Positions 22,633 through 30,533 of a DNA stretch of 33,347 bases are shown here, in pieces. The DNA is from Desulfatibacillum sp. (GTDB taxonomy: Bacteria; Desulfobacterota; Desulfobacteria; Desulfobacterales; SpSt-501). The position numbers were made by a program, and so were the translations under genes. Where the stretch lies: contig DYEU01000028.1 in the NCBI GenBank assembly GCA_020725555.1, forward strand, positions 1-33,347, given 5' to 3'. The notes under the pieces are model-generated. The model saw only the letters and a program-made list of their open reading frames with translations, made no database searches and was not told the DNA's origin. Position 1 is the first letter of the stretch; each line of letters starts with the position of its first letter.

Positions 22633-23403
22633 ATGGAGTCCGGCAGGCAAAGCGGGGAGGGCGGCGCCCGCCAGGGGGCGCCGCAGGCGGCGCGCATGCT
22701 CGGGACCCTGCTCGAGGGCCCCGGGACGCGCCGGCTTTCCGAGCCCCAGGTGCGGATCATCCTCGACGCCCTGGCCGGGGCCCGGGACCCGGCGCTCGTC
22801 GCCCGCTTTCCGGCGGTGCTCGCCCTGTGCGGCCGGCGCGGCCTGCGGGTCGATTTCCAGAAACTCCTCGCCCGTCACTGGGAAACGAGCCCCCGGCGCC
22901 GCAACCTCGAGGACCTCCTCTGCGTGAGCGCGCTGCTCCTGCGCCGCCTGGGGGCGCAGGAGCCGGAGGGGCTGGCGCAGATCGTCTCCGCGCTCCGCGG
23001 GCGGGCCGCGGCCCTGGAGGGTCGCACCGCCCTGCGGCTGGCCGACGGGACGACGGTCGCCCTTGCCGATTTTGCGGCCGCCCTGCGCAAGGCGACGGCG
23101 GAACCGGCCGCCCCGGTTGCGCCCCGGCCCGCGGCGCCGCCCTCCCCGCGCGAGTCCGCCGTGCCCGACGGCCCGGGGCTCGCCGGACGCCTCGAGGCGC
23201 TCTTCCCAAAAAAACAGATCGAGCTCATCCTGAAGCGGCTTCGCGGCGAGCCGCTGACCAAGACCGAGCGGGAGTATTTCTCGCGCATCGTGCGCAAGAA
23301 GCTCGCCGCGATCGCCGACGCCGCCGTCCAGGAGGCGGCCGCCCGGCTTCTGGCCGGCAAGCGGCGCGGGAAAGCCCGGCGGGGAAGGCCGCGGGGGGTT
23401 TGA
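22633..23403 (+). CDS. Hypothetical protein with basic C-terminal helical domain
   Basis: This 256-residue protein is helical in the N-terminal two thirds (LSEPQVRIILDALAGARDP, FQKLLARHWETSPRRRN) with a Pro/Ala linker near 150-180. The end is a distinctive segment: LFPKKQIELILKRLRGEPLTKTEREYFSRIVRKKLAAIA, then a helix and a Lys/Arg tail (GKRRGKARRGRPRG). The LTKTEREYFSR block is, from memory, a recurring C-terminal motif of small Desulfobacterota proteins and looks like a helix-turn-helix. The strongly basic tail suggests nucleic acid binding. GGAGGG (22618-22623) fixes ATG 22633. The palindromic site at 22505 lies 110 bases upstream and may regulate it. Function is unknown. Confidence 0.7.
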   Translation: MESGRQSGEGGARQGAPQAARMLGTLLEGPGTRRLSEPQVRIILDALAGARDPALVARFPAVLALCGRRGLRVDFQKLLARHWETSPRRRNLEDLLCVSALLLRRLGAQEPEGLAQIVSALRGRAAALEGRTALRLADGTTVALADFAAALRKATAEPAAPVAPRPAAPPSPRESAVPDGPGLAGRLEALFPKKQIELILKRLRGEPLTKTEREYFSRIVRKKLAAIADAAVQEAAARLLAGKRRGKARRGRPRGV

Positions 23404-23442
23404 ACCCCGCCCGGGGCCGTGATAGGATGAAGAATCAAGGCC

Positions 23443-24054
23443 ATGAACCTTCTCTGTGAAATCGCCCTCCAGGCCGTCGAGGTGATGACGCTCGTCTTCG
23501 GCATCCTGGGGATGACGCTCGCGTTGCTCCTGCTGTTTGCGCCCCAGGCCGCGCGCAGCCTGAGCGAGCTCCTCAACCGCTCCGTCGACCTCGACCGCCG
23601 GCTCGAGGTGCTCGACCGGCCGATCGAAACCGAGCGCGCGGTCTACGGCCATCCCCTCCTGTTCGGCGCCCTGCTCACGGCCGGGTCCCTCTTCGCCCTC
23701 TTCTTTTTCCTCTTCCGCTTCGATGCCGCGGCCTTCGCCCGGGTCTTCTTCGGCGCCCACCACCACAGCCTTTCGGGCGAAGTCGTCTTCGCCGCGCTTG
23801 CCTGGATCGGCCGGGTCGGCTGCGTGGCGGGCGTGCTGGTCGGCGCGGGGCTGATGCTCGCGCCGCGGCGCGTGCGGGCGATCGACGAAAAGATGAAGTC
23901 CCCCGTCGAGACCCGCCATTGGTTCGAGAAGCTCGAGCGGCCCCGCGCCGGGATCGACGAGTGGTTTTTCCGGCACCCGGTGTCCTCGGGGCTCGCCGTC
24001 GGCGCGGTTTCGGGCGTGCTGATCGTTCTTGCGGTGATCAACCTGCTGCGCTGA
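23443..24054 (+). CDS. Four-helix membrane protein, unknown function
   Basis: This 203-residue integral membrane protein has four hydrophobic segments: residues 12-33, about 73-92, 115-140 and 180-200. A soluble stretch with AARSLSELLNRSVDLDRRLEVLDRPIE lies between the first two. The hydrophilic loop before the last helix contains ETRHWFEKLERPRAGIDEWFFRHP. I do not recognise a family. AAGG lies a few bases before ATG 23443, a weak ribosome site. It follows the helical protein by 39 bases and precedes a second membrane protein by 77, so the three may share a transcript. Confidence 0.7.
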   Translation: MNLLCEIALQAVEVMTLVFGILGMTLALLLLFAPQAARSLSELLNRSVDLDRRLEVLDRPIETERAVYGHPLLFGALLTAGSLFALFFFLFRFDAAAFARVFFGAHHHSLSGEVVFAALAWIGRVGCVAGVLVGAGLMLAPRRVRAIDEKMKSPVETRHWFEKLERPRAGIDEWFFRHPVSSGLAVGAVSGVLIVLAVINLLR

Positions 24055-24131
24055 CCCGCCCGCGCGGCGGGCCGGGCGGAGGGGATTTCCCGGTTCGGCC
24101 GCGGCGAGGGCGCCCACCGGAGGCTTTCGCG

Positions 24132-24587
24132 ATGCGGACCCGGTTTTTTCCCTCGGAACGGTTGGAGACCTCCTTCCCCTGGCCCCTGTGGGCCCTCGGG
24201 TGGCTTGCCGTGTTCCGGGCCTCGCTGTGGCTCGCCTGGGAGCCCGCCCTCGCCGAGCCGCTGGTGCGGCTGGTGGGCTGGAAGTACCTGCTCGGCGCGC
24301 TTCCCTTTCTCGCCTGCGCCGCGGGGCTGTGGCGGCGGGAGCGCTGGGCGGCCTGGGGGATGATCGCCCTGGCGGCGGCGGACCTTGCGTTGCTGGCCCT
24401 CTGGCCGCGGAGTTGTTTCGCCTACCTCGTCGACTCCGAGATCCTCCCCTTCGCGGTTCTCCTCTCGGGGGTGATGCTCGTCTGCGGCGGGCCGCTCGGC
24501 GACGCGGCCGTCCTTGCGCTTGCGCCCCGGCTGCTTCGCCTGACGGCGGCCCCGCGGGCCCCCCGGGCGGCGGGCCGGCAGGGCTGA
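24132..24587 (+). CDS. Small membrane protein, unknown function
   Basis: This 151-residue protein has about four hydrophobic segments: around 18-35, 48-63, 70-88 and 98-118. Short charged ends flank them (MRTRFFPSERLE and a basic tail). The start has GGAGG (24119-24123) eight bases upstream, which rules out the longer frame from 23919. The stop TGA (24585-24587) directly abuts the TCA of the convergent E1-beta gene, forming TGATCA with no gap. No domain is recognised. Confidence 0.65.
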   Translation: MRTRFFPSERLETSFPWPLWALGWLAVFRASLWLAWEPALAEPLVRLVGWKYLLGALPFLACAAGLWRRERWAAWGMIALAAADLALLALWPRSCFAYLVDSEILPFAVLLSGVMLVCGGPLGDAAVLALAPRLLRLTAAPRAPRAAGRQG

Positions 24588-25571
24588 TCAGCGGCCGATG
24601 GCGGCGAGCTCGGCGGCCGCGGCGGCGATCTCCTCGACCGTGGGGATGCAGACCTCTTCGATGCTGCGGCTGTAGGGGATGGGCGTGTTCCGCCCGGCCA
24701 GGCGGCGCACCGGCGCGGCGAGATCGCTCCAGGCCTCCTCCATGATCGTCGCCGCGAGATCCCCCCCGACCCCGCCGCGCCGCACCGCCTCGTGGACGAT
24801 GAGCACCCGGCCCGTGCGGCGGGCCGAGGCGAGGAGCGCCTCGCGGTCGAGGGGGACGAGGCTGCGCAGGTCGAGCACCTCGGCCTCGATGCCGCGGCGC
24901 TCGAGGAGCCCGGCCGCGGCCAGGCAGCGGTGGACCATGAACGACCAGGAAACGAGGGTCACGTCGTTGCCGCGGCGCTTGCAGTCGGCCTTGCCCAGGG
25001 GCAGGAGCGCCTCCTCCTCGGGCACCGGCCCGGAGAGCGCATAGAGCCGCTTGTGCTCGATGAAGACGACGGGGTGGTCGTCGCGGATGGCCGATTTGAG
25101 CAGGCCGTAGGCGTCGGCGGGGGTGGAGGGCATCACGACCTTGAGCCCCGGGATGTGGTAGAAGAGCGCCTCCAGGCTCTGGGAATGTTGCGCGGCCAGC
25201 CCCTCCCCGACCCCGCCCTGGGTGCGGATCACGAGCGGCAGCCGCCGGCGGCCGCCCGAGATGAACTTGATCTTCGCCGCCTGGTTGACGATCGGGTCCA
25301 TGGCCAGCAGGGCGAAATCGATGAAGAGCAGCTCGACCACCGGCCGGCAGCCGATCAGGGCCGCCCCTACGGCCATGCCGGTGAAGGAGGCCTCGGCGAT
25401 CGGCGTGTCGATCACGCGGCCCGGCCCGTAGCGGGCGAGCAGGCCCTCGGTTACCTTGAACGAGCCGCCGCGTTCGGCGATCGTCTCCCCCAGCAGAAAG
25501 ACGTGCGGGTCGCGCGCCATTTCCTCGTCGAGGGCGCGCCGCAGGGCTTCGCGGTAGAGCAATTCGGGCAT
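24588..25571 (-). CDS. 2-oxo acid dehydrogenase E1 component, beta subunit
   Basis: This 327-residue protein has the length and motifs of the transketolase-like beta subunit of pyruvate, acetoin or branched-chain 2-oxo acid dehydrogenases. The thiamin-contacting glutamate is E60 in RVIDTPIAEASFTGMAVGAA. TQGGVGEGLAAQHSQSLEALFYHIPGLKVVMPSTPADAYGLL and VFIEHKRLY are family blocks, and the C-terminal transketolase domain has VTLVSWSFMVHRCLAAA and EVLDLRSLVPLD. It pairs with the alpha subunit 14 bases upstream to bind thiamin diphosphate at the interface and decarboxylate a 2-oxo acid. GGAGG before ATG 25571 supports the start. No lipoyl E2 or E3 gene follows; the next genes are convergent. The substrate is not determined. 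Confidence 0.95.
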   Translation of the reverse strand: MPELLYREALRRALDEEMARDPHVFLLGETIAERGGSFKVTEGLLARYGPGRVIDTPIAEASFTGMAVGAALIGCRPVVELLFIDFALLAMDPIVNQAAKIKFISGGRRRLPLVIRTQGGVGEGLAAQHSQSLEALFYHIPGLKVVMPSTPADAYGLLKSAIRDDHPVVFIEHKRLYALSGPVPEEEALLPLGKADCKRRGNDVTLVSWSFMVHRCLAAAGLLERRGIEAEVLDLRSLVPLDREALLASARRTGRVLIVHEAVRRGGVGGDLAATIMEEAWSDLAAPVRRLAGRNTPIPYSRSIEEVCIPTVEEIAAAAAELAAIGR

Positions 25572-25585
25572 GCGGGGCCTCCGCC

Positions 25586-26560
25586 TCAGGAGTCGATTTC
25601 GGCGAGAAACGCCTCGACCGCGGGCTCGGGGCTGTTCAGCGCGAACTCGACGGCGGCCGCGAGTTCGGCCTCCACGCGGGACTCGACGGCGGCGACCGCG
25701 GCGGCGTCGCGGATCTCCCGGCCGAGCAGCGCGAGCGGGTCGCGGCCTTTCCAGTAGGCGAGCCGCTCGGGGTCCACGTACTGGCCGGGGTCGTTCGCGT
25801 GGTGCCCCCCCCAGCGGAAGGTGCGGGCCTCGATCAGCGTGGGGCCCTCGCCGCTCCGGGCGCGCCGGACGGCACGGCGGGTCTCGCGCCAGACGGCGAT
25901 CGCGTCGTTGCCGTCCACGCAGACCCCCGGCACCCCGTAGGCCGGCCCGCGGCCGGCGAGCTCGCAGCAGCCGGTCGAGCACTCGACGGGGGTGGAGACG
26001 GCGTAGAAGTTGTTTTCGAGCAGGAAGATCACCGGCAGCCGGAAGAGGCCCGCCAGGTTCAGCGACTCGGGGAAGACGCCGTTGTTGGAGGCGCCGTCGC
26101 TGAAAAAGCAGATCACGACCTGGTCGCCGCCCTGCACCCGGATGCCCAGGGCCGCCCCGGTCGCGAGCGGGATCCCGCCGCCGACGATGCCGTTGGCGCC
26201 CAGATGGTGCAGGTCGGCGCTCGCGATGTGCATCGACCCGCCGCGGCCGCGGCAGTAGCCGGTCTCGCGCCCCAGGATCTCGGCCATCATGAAGCGCAGG
26301 TCGGCCCCCTTGGCGATGCAATGGCCGTGGCCCCGGTGCGTGCTGGCGATCCAGTCGTCGGGCCGGAGGGCGGCGATCGCCCCCGCCGCGACGGCCTCCT
26401 GGCCGATGTAGGAGTGAAGGTAGCCGCGGATGAGCCCCCGGCGGAAGAAGTCAAGGCAGGTTTCCTCGAAGCGCCGGGTGGCGAGCATGTGGCGGTACAT
26501 CTCGAGGAGAAGCGCCCGGGGCGGCAGCTCCTCGTCGGCGTCGTGGGCGGTCGGTTCCAT
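25586..26560 (-). CDS. 2-oxo acid dehydrogenase E1 component, alpha subunit
   Basis: This 324-residue alpha subunit is of the PDH/acetoin dehydrogenase kind. Its thiamin diphosphate site shows SDGASNN (154-160), and upstream conserved blocks are RGYLHSYIGQEAVAAG, DDWIASTHRGHGHCIAKGAD, GRGGSMHIASADLHHLGANGIVGGGIPLATGAA and ENNFYAVSTPVE. The length and the RGRGGSMH motif resemble acetoin dehydrogenase alpha subunits as well as PdhA. With the beta subunit it forms an alpha2-beta2 enzyme. ATG 26560 is the first in-frame start before the conserved helices; a long upstream extension in the same frame is only shadow of the aldolase gene. It lies 89 bases after the aldolase gene. Confidence 0.95.
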   Translation of the reverse strand: MEPTAHDADEELPPRALLLEMYRHMLATRRFEETCLDFFRRGLIRGYLHSYIGQEAVAAGAIAALRPDDWIASTHRGHGHCIAKGADLRFMMAEILGRETGYCRGRGGSMHIASADLHHLGANGIVGGGIPLATGAALGIRVQGGDQVVICFFSDGASNNGVFPESLNLAGLFRLPVIFLLENNFYAVSTPVECSTGCCELAGRGPAYGVPGVCVDGNDAIAVWRETRRAVRRARSGEGPTLIEARTFRWGGHHANDPGQYVDPERLAYWKGRDPLALLGREIRDAAAVAAVESRVEAELAAAVEFALNSPEPAVEAFLAEIDS

Positions 26561-26649
26561 GGGCGGATTCCGGGTTTGGGGATCGGTTGCCGGGGCCCGG
26601 CCGGGCCGGGGACCGGAGGGGTCTGTTTTGGATGAAGCCGACGCCGAAG

Positions 26650-28023
26650 TCAACAGCCGCTTTCCCCCGGCGGGCGGCCCCCGCCCGGCGGCCCCCCCTC
26701 GAAACGCCCCGGCGGGGGCGTGCCCAGCAGGCGGTGGTTGAGGCCGATCTCGGCGCGCAGGCGGCAGACCCGCTCGGCCACGGAGACGGCCAGGGCGGCC
26801 TCGGCGAGGCGCTCCCGGCCGCAGCCGAGGATGCCCAGCCCCTCGAGGAGAAGGCACCCTCCCCCGTCCTGCAAGAGCCGCGGCAGCGGGGACGCCTCCG
26901 GCGCGGCGGACAGCGCCTCCGCGGCGACGACCGGCAGCCGGACCCCGGCGTGGCGGGCCTCGTCGTCGACGGGGAGGATCTCGCTTCCGGCGGCCCCCGC
27001 GGCCGCCGCGATCGCGTGCGGGGCCGGCGCGAGGATGCAGGCGCGATAGGGGGTCCGGGTGTGGACCGTGCGGTGCAGGGCCACATCCAGACCGGCCGGC
27101 TCCTCGTCGAGCCGGAGGCGGAGCAGCCGGAGCCCCCAGCCCCGGGGTGCGGCGGCCGCCGGGAGAAACGACATCTCCCCCTTGAGTCCCCGCACGGAGG
27201 CGGAGCCGGTGCCGAAGGCGCTCAGGCCGAGGAGGAAGAGGGCCTCGGCCCAGGCCGCAAACCGCCCGGCCGCAGGCGCCGGCGGCTCGGGCCGGGGAAG
27301 GCACCCTTCGGCCGCAAGCCCCCCGGGGAGCCCCCCGGGTGTCCGGGGCGTCGCGGGCCGCCCGGCGCGCGCCAGAAGCAGGGCCGTCCGGGCGCTCTGC
27401 TCGAAGACGCAAAGCAGGCGCAGGCACGCCGCGAGGCTCTCCCCCCGGCAAAACGGGCCGTGGCCGGCGACGAGCACGAGGGGGCTTTCGCCCAGGGCGC
27501 GGGAAAGCACGGCCACCATCTCCTCCGAGGAACACCAGCCCTCCTTCAGGGAGACGACCGGCACCGGTCCCAGAAGCCGCCGGCCCCAGAAGTCCGGCGG
27601 ATCGAAGCGCCGGGCGGCGGGGAGGTCCTCCCCCCCGCGGCCGGCGGGCCGGAGGAAAAGGGGCCTTGCGGGGTCCTCGTAGCCGAGAAGCGTTCCCGCG
27701 AGGCAATGCGCATGGGCGCAGGAGCGGGCGCCGGTTAGGCCCAGGACGGCGCGGTGGGTCGGGGTTTCCGAGGACGGGCGTCCCCCGGCCTCGACCCCGA
27801 GATCCGCAAGGCGCACACACACCAGGTCCGCGGCGCCCAGGCGGCCGAGGGGGGCGCCCGAGGCCGTAACCCAGAAGCGCGAGGGGTCCGCGGGGTCGAG
27901 CGCGGAGAGATTGCCGCTGTGGGTGTGGTTCAGCCCGGCCTGCAGCAAGGCCTGCCCCACGAGCCGGAAGCTGCGGCGGATCTCCCGCGGCGGGAGCGTC
28001 TTCGGCGGAAAGGGTCGGTTCAG
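26650..28023 (-). CDS. Tandem class II aldolase/adducin-domain protein with degenerate second domain
   Basis: Read from CTG 28023, this is about 457 residues with two class II aldolase (adducin-head) domains. The first (about 14-215) keeps the metal set: HTHSGNLSA, E86 in SSETPTHRAV, H104 and H106 in CAHAHCLAG, and H188 in VAGHGPF. The second (about 255-430) has the fold pattern, GTGSASVRG and DVALHRTVHTRTP. It lost the first histidine of HxH (PAPHA) and reads EGLGIL where GHG is expected, so it is probably non-catalytic. GTG 27960 lacks a ribosome site and would cut off REIRRSFRL, which belongs to the first domain's opening helix. CTG 28023 has a perfect GAGGAG (28032-28037) eight bases upstream. 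It lies ahead of E1-alpha and E1-beta on one strand, suggesting a sugar- or oxo-acid pathway. Confidence 0.8.
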   Translation of the reverse strand: MNRPFPPKTLPPREIRRSFRLVGQALLQAGLNHTHSGNLSALDPADPSRFWVTASGAPLGRLGAADLVCVRLADLGVEAGGRPSSETPTHRAVLGLTGARSCAHAHCLAGTLLGYEDPARPLFLRPAGRGGEDLPAARRFDPPDFWGRRLLGPVPVVSLKEGWCSSEEMVAVLSRALGESPLVLVAGHGPFCRGESLAACLRLLCVFEQSARTALLLARAGRPATPRTPGGLPGGLAAEGCLPRPEPPAPAAGRFAAWAEALFLLGLSAFGTGSASVRGLKGEMSFLPAAAAPRGWGLRLLRLRLDEEPAGLDVALHRTVHTRTPYRACILAPAPHAIAAAAGAAGSEILPVDDEARHAGVRLPVVAAEALSAAPEASPLPRLLQDGGGCLLLEGLGILGCGRERLAEAALAVSVAERVCRLRAEIGLNHRLLGTPPPGRFEGGPPGGGRPPGESGC

Positions 28024-28080
28024 GACCGCGGCTCCTCGACCGCCCGGGGCCCCCGGGCGCGGCCGGGGAGGATCCCGGGT

Positions 28081-28157
28081 TGGTCGGGGCGGGGAGATTT
28101 GAACTCCCGACTCCCTGCTCCCAAAGCAGGTGCGCTACCAGGCTGCGCTACGCCCCG
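28081..28157 (-). tRNA. tRNA-Pro, anticodon TGG
   Basis: This is a 77-base cloverleaf on the minus strand. The acceptor CGGGGCG (5' end at 28157) pairs with CGCCCCG, followed by A and an encoded CCA (28081-28083). The D-arm contains AGCGCAGCCTGGTAGCGC. The anticodon stem CCTGC/GCAGG encloses a loop with TGG, and the T-arm carries GTTCAAATC. It lies 57 bases upstream of the aldolase gene on the same strand and may be processed from a shared transcript. A plus-strand open frame over this tRNA is an artefact. Confidence 0.97.
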
Positions 28158-28167
28158 TGCGGAATTC

Positions 28168-28197
28168 TCTCTATCACGGCCTTTCGGCGACAGGCAA
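28168..28197 (-). promoter_or_regulatory. Candidate promoter for tRNA-Pro
   Basis: TTGCCT (28192-28197 minus), an 18-base spacer and TAGAGA (28168-28173), ending about ten bases before the tRNA 5' end. The match to consensus is modest. Confidence 0.35.
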
Positions 28198-28224
28198 GCC
28201 GGATGAGAAGCGGCGGCGAGGCGG

Positions 28225-28253
28225 TTGACACAGCGCGTCTTTGCCTCTATACT
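28225..28253 (+). promoter_or_regulatory. Strong sigma-70 promoter, distal, for tRNA-Leu/tig
   Basis: A perfect TTGACA (28225-28230), exactly 17 bases, then TATACT (28248-28253, five of six consensus). It is followed by an AT-rich stretch, unusual in this DNA. Transcription would start near 28260, about 110 bases before tRNA-Leu. This is the best promoter in the window. Confidence 0.8.
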
Positions 28254-28311
28254 TCTGAAAAGAAACCAAATATTTTTGATTCTCGCTGTGTTATCGACGC
28301 GTTAGGGGATT

Positions 28312-28338
28312 TTGACGGCGGGAGGGGATCCTTATATT
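28312..28338 (+). promoter_or_regulatory. Proximal sigma-70 promoter for tRNA-Leu/tig
   Basis: TTGACG (28312-28317) and TATATT (28333-28338) with a 15-base spacer (or 16 if the -35 is read one base earlier). It would start transcription near 28345, about 27 bases before the tRNA. With the distal promoter it makes a tandem pair. Confidence 0.6.
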
Positions 28339-28371
28339 CTTCAGGCCCCGGCGCCGTATGCCCCCGGCTCT

Positions 28372-28458
28372 GCGAGAGTGGCGGAACTGGTAGACGCACT
28401 GGACTTAGGATCCAGCTCTGGCGACAGAATGGGAGTTCAAATCTCCCCTCTCGCACCA
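28372..28458 (+). tRNA. tRNA-Leu, anticodon TAG
   Basis: This is an 87-base tRNA with a long variable arm, typical of leucine. The acceptor GCGAGAG (28372-28378) pairs with CTCTCGC (28448-28454), followed by A and an encoded CCA (28456-28458). The D-arm holds TGGCGGAACTGGTAGACGCA, the anticodon loop CTTAGGA contains TAG, and the T-arm has GTTCAAATC. It lies 80 bases before tig on the same strand, downstream of two promoters, an arrangement common in Deltaproteobacteria. Confidence 0.97.
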
Positions 28459-28538
28459 GAGGGAGGCATGCGCCCCGCCCGCTCCCCCGCGGGCCGGGCG
28501 GGAGGCCGGCCCGGCCGGCCGCGAGACGGATGGAGGAC

Positions 28539-29870
28539 ATGCAGGTCACGGTAGAAGACATCAGCACGGTCAAGAAGACCCTGCGCGTCGAGATCCCGCG
28601 CGAGGAGGTCGTGCGGGAAATCGATCGCGCCTACGACGAGGTGCGGCGCACGGCGCGGGTCAAGGGGTTTCGGCCTGGCAAGACCCCCCGCTCGGTCCTG
28701 GAGCGGATGTTCAAGAAGGAGATCCACGAAGACGTGACGGCGCGCTTGCTGGAGCGCTCCTTCATCGACGCGGTGCGCGAGCGGGACCTGCGGATCGTCG
28801 GCCGCCCCCGCTTCGATACGCCCGCGCTCGACCCCGGGGCGCCGCTCGTCTACGCGGCGACCGTGGAGGTGGCCCCACCCATCGGCGAGGTGCCCTTCCG
28901 GGGGCTCCGGCTCAAACGGACCCGCTACCGGGTGAGCGAGGCGGAGGTGGAGGCCCACCTGCGGGGCCTGCAGAAGCGGCTCGCGCGGCTCGAGCCGCTT
29001 CCCGCGCCGCGGCCGGCGGCCGAGGGCGACGTGCTGCGGATCGACTTCGAGGGGTTCCAGGACGGCCGCCCTTGCCCGGATGCGCCGCGGAACGAGAATT
29101 TCACCCTGAAGCTGGGCGGAGGGCGCGTGCTGCCCGCCTTCGAGGCGGGGCTGAAGGGGATGCAGGCCGGGGAGAGCCGCGAATTCCCGGTCGCCTTCCC
29201 GGCCGATTACGAAAACCGGCAACTCGCCGGCCGGGAGATCACCTTCCGCGTCACCCTGCGGGAGATCCGCAGCGAGATCCTGCCGCCGATCGACGACGAG
29301 CTCGCCCGCCGCGTCGGACCCTACGCGACGCTCGATGAGCTGCGCGCCAAGATCGTCGCCCAGCTCGAGGAAGGCTACCGCAAACGGATCGAACAGGAGC
29401 TCCAGGAGCAGGCCTTCCGCCAGCTCCTCGACCGGGTCCCCTTCGAGGTCCCGGAGGCGCTCGTGGAGGCCGAGCTCGAGGGGATCCTCGAGGAGGCCGA
29501 GCGCTCCTTCGAGGCCCGCAACACGACCCTCGAAGAGGCGGGCCTGAGCCGGGAGGCGATCGCCGCCACCTACCGCGAGACGGCGGTGCGGCAGGTCAAG
29601 CGGCACCTCCTGCTCGGCCGGATCATCGAACAAGAGAAGCTCGAGCTGCCGCCCGGGAAGCTCGAAGAGGCGATGCAGGAGATCGCCGGCCGCCTGCAGC
29701 AGCCGGTTTCCGTCGTTCAGACCTACTACCGGGAGAACCCCGAGAAGCTCGAGGCCCTGCGCCACGCGCTGCTCGAGAAAGAGGCCGCCGAGCGGATCAT
29801 CCAAAGCGGCGAGATCGAGGACGTGGACCCCCCCGCCGAGGCGGCCGCCGGCGGGCCGAGCGCGGCCTGA
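28539..29870 (+). CDS. tig: Trigger factor (ribosome-bound chaperone and prolyl isomerase)
   Basis: This 443-residue chaperone has the three trigger-factor domains. The ribosome-binding N-domain has [20 protein letters not shown] and the L23-docking loop [11 protein letters not shown]. The FKBP-type isomerase (about 150-245) has [14 protein letters not shown] and [16 protein letters not shown]. The long helical C-domain forms the substrate cradle and ends in a disordered Ala/Pro-rich tail. It shields nascent chains as they leave the ribosome. The family normally starts at the MQVTVED position. ATG 28539 has GGAGG only two bases upstream, and ATG 28530 would add three residues, so either is possible. 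It is followed by clpP, clpX and lon, so chaperone and proteases probably share transcription from the promoters before tRNA-Leu. Confidence 0.96.
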   Translation: MQVTVEDISTVKKTLRVEIPREEVVREIDRAYDEVRRTARVKGFRPGKTPRSVLERMFKKEIHEDVTARLLERSFIDAVRERDLRIVGRPRFDTPALDPGAPLVYAATVEVAPPIGEVPFRGLRLKRTRYRVSEAEVEAHLRGLQKRLARLEPLPAPRPAAEGDVLRIDFEGFQDGRPCPDAPRNENFTLKLGGGRVLPAFEAGLKGMQAGESREFPVAFPADYENRQLAGREITFRVTLREIRSEILPPIDDELARRVGPYATLDELRAKIVAQLEEGYRKRIEQELQEQAFRQLLDRVPFEVPEALVEAELEGILEEAERSFEARNTTLEEAGLSREAIAATYRETAVRQVKRHLLLGRIIEQEKLELPPGKLEEAMQEIAGRLQQPVSVVQTYYRENPEKLEALRHALLEKEAAERIIQSGEIEDVDPPAEAAAGGPSAA

Positions 29871-29914
29871 CCGCGCCCCCCCCATTGCCTGGCAAGGAAG
29901 GAGAGAAACGCACC

Positions 29915-30532
29915 GTGCCCCTGATTCCCATGGTGATCGAACAGAGCAGCCGCGGCGAGCGGGCCTACGACATCTACTCGCGCCTGCTCAAGGACCGCAT
30001 CATTTTCCTCGGGTCGGCGATGAACGACGAGATCGCCAACCTCCTGATCGCGCAGCTGCTGTTTCTCGAGTCGGAGGACCCCGACAAGGACATCAACTTC
30101 TACATCAACTCCCCCGGCGGCCTGGTGACGGCGGGGCTGGCCGTCTACGACACCATGCAGTACATCAAGCCCGACATCGCCACCGTCTGCATCGGGCAGG
30201 CGGCGAGCATGGGGGCGCTGCTGCTGACGGCCGGGACCAAGGGCAAGCGCTACTCCCTGCCCAACGCGCGGATCCTGATCCACCAGCCGATGGGCGGCTT
30301 CCAGGGGCAGGCCTCCGACATCGAAATCCAGGCCCGGGAGATCCTGCGCATGAAGGACACCCTGAACCAGATCCTCGTGCGCCACACGGGCAAGACCCTG
30401 GAGCAGATCCAGCGGGACACCGACCGCGACTACTTCATGAGCGCCGAGGAGGCCCGCGACTACGGCATCATCGACCATGTCATCGCCAACCGCGAGGACC
30501 TCGAGCGGCTGGACAACCCGGAGAAGAACTAG
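29915..30532 (+). CDS. clpP: ATP-dependent Clp protease proteolytic subunit
   Basis: This 205-residue serine peptidase of the ClpP family has its catalytic triad at S98 ([11 protein letters not shown]), H123 ([11 protein letters not shown]) and D172 ([12 protein letters not shown]). The N-terminal [25 protein letters not shown] is typical of mature bacterial ClpP without a long propeptide. Fourteen subunits form a barrel that degrades proteins fed by ClpX. I chose GTG 29915 because the family begins at MPLIP; AAGGAG at 29898-29903 lies 11 bases upstream. A TTG at 29885 is in frame but would add a ribosome-site-like leader. It starts 44 bases after tig and ends one base before clpX begins. Confidence 0.97.
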   Translation: MPLIPMVIEQSSRGERAYDIYSRLLKDRIIFLGSAMNDEIANLLIAQLLFLESEDPDKDINFYINSPGGLVTAGLAVYDTMQYIKPDIATVCIGQAASMGALLLTAGTKGKRYSLPNARILIHQPMGGFQGQASDIEIQAREILRMKDTLNQILVRHTGKTLEQIQRDTDRDYFMSAEEARDYGIIDHVIANREDLERLDNPEKN

Positions 30533-30533
30533 A

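Noticed and set aside
19358-24587. Defence island around the XPB-like helicase
   Set aside because: No nuclease, methyltransferase, recombinase or toxin-antitoxin gene accompanies it; neighbours are a lipoprotein, membrane proteins and unknowns.
25586-27820. E1-alpha frame extended upstream to 744 residues
   Set aside because: The extra N-terminal part is antisense-free but out of frame with, and overlapping, the aldolase gene. It is Arg/Pro/Gly-rich, and the E1 family begins at about ATG 26560.
28080-28200. Plus-strand protein-like frame beginning MVGAGRFELPTP
   Set aside because: This is the well-known false translation of the complement of a tRNA; the DNA is tRNA-Pro on the minus strand. 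The frame continues into tig only by chance.
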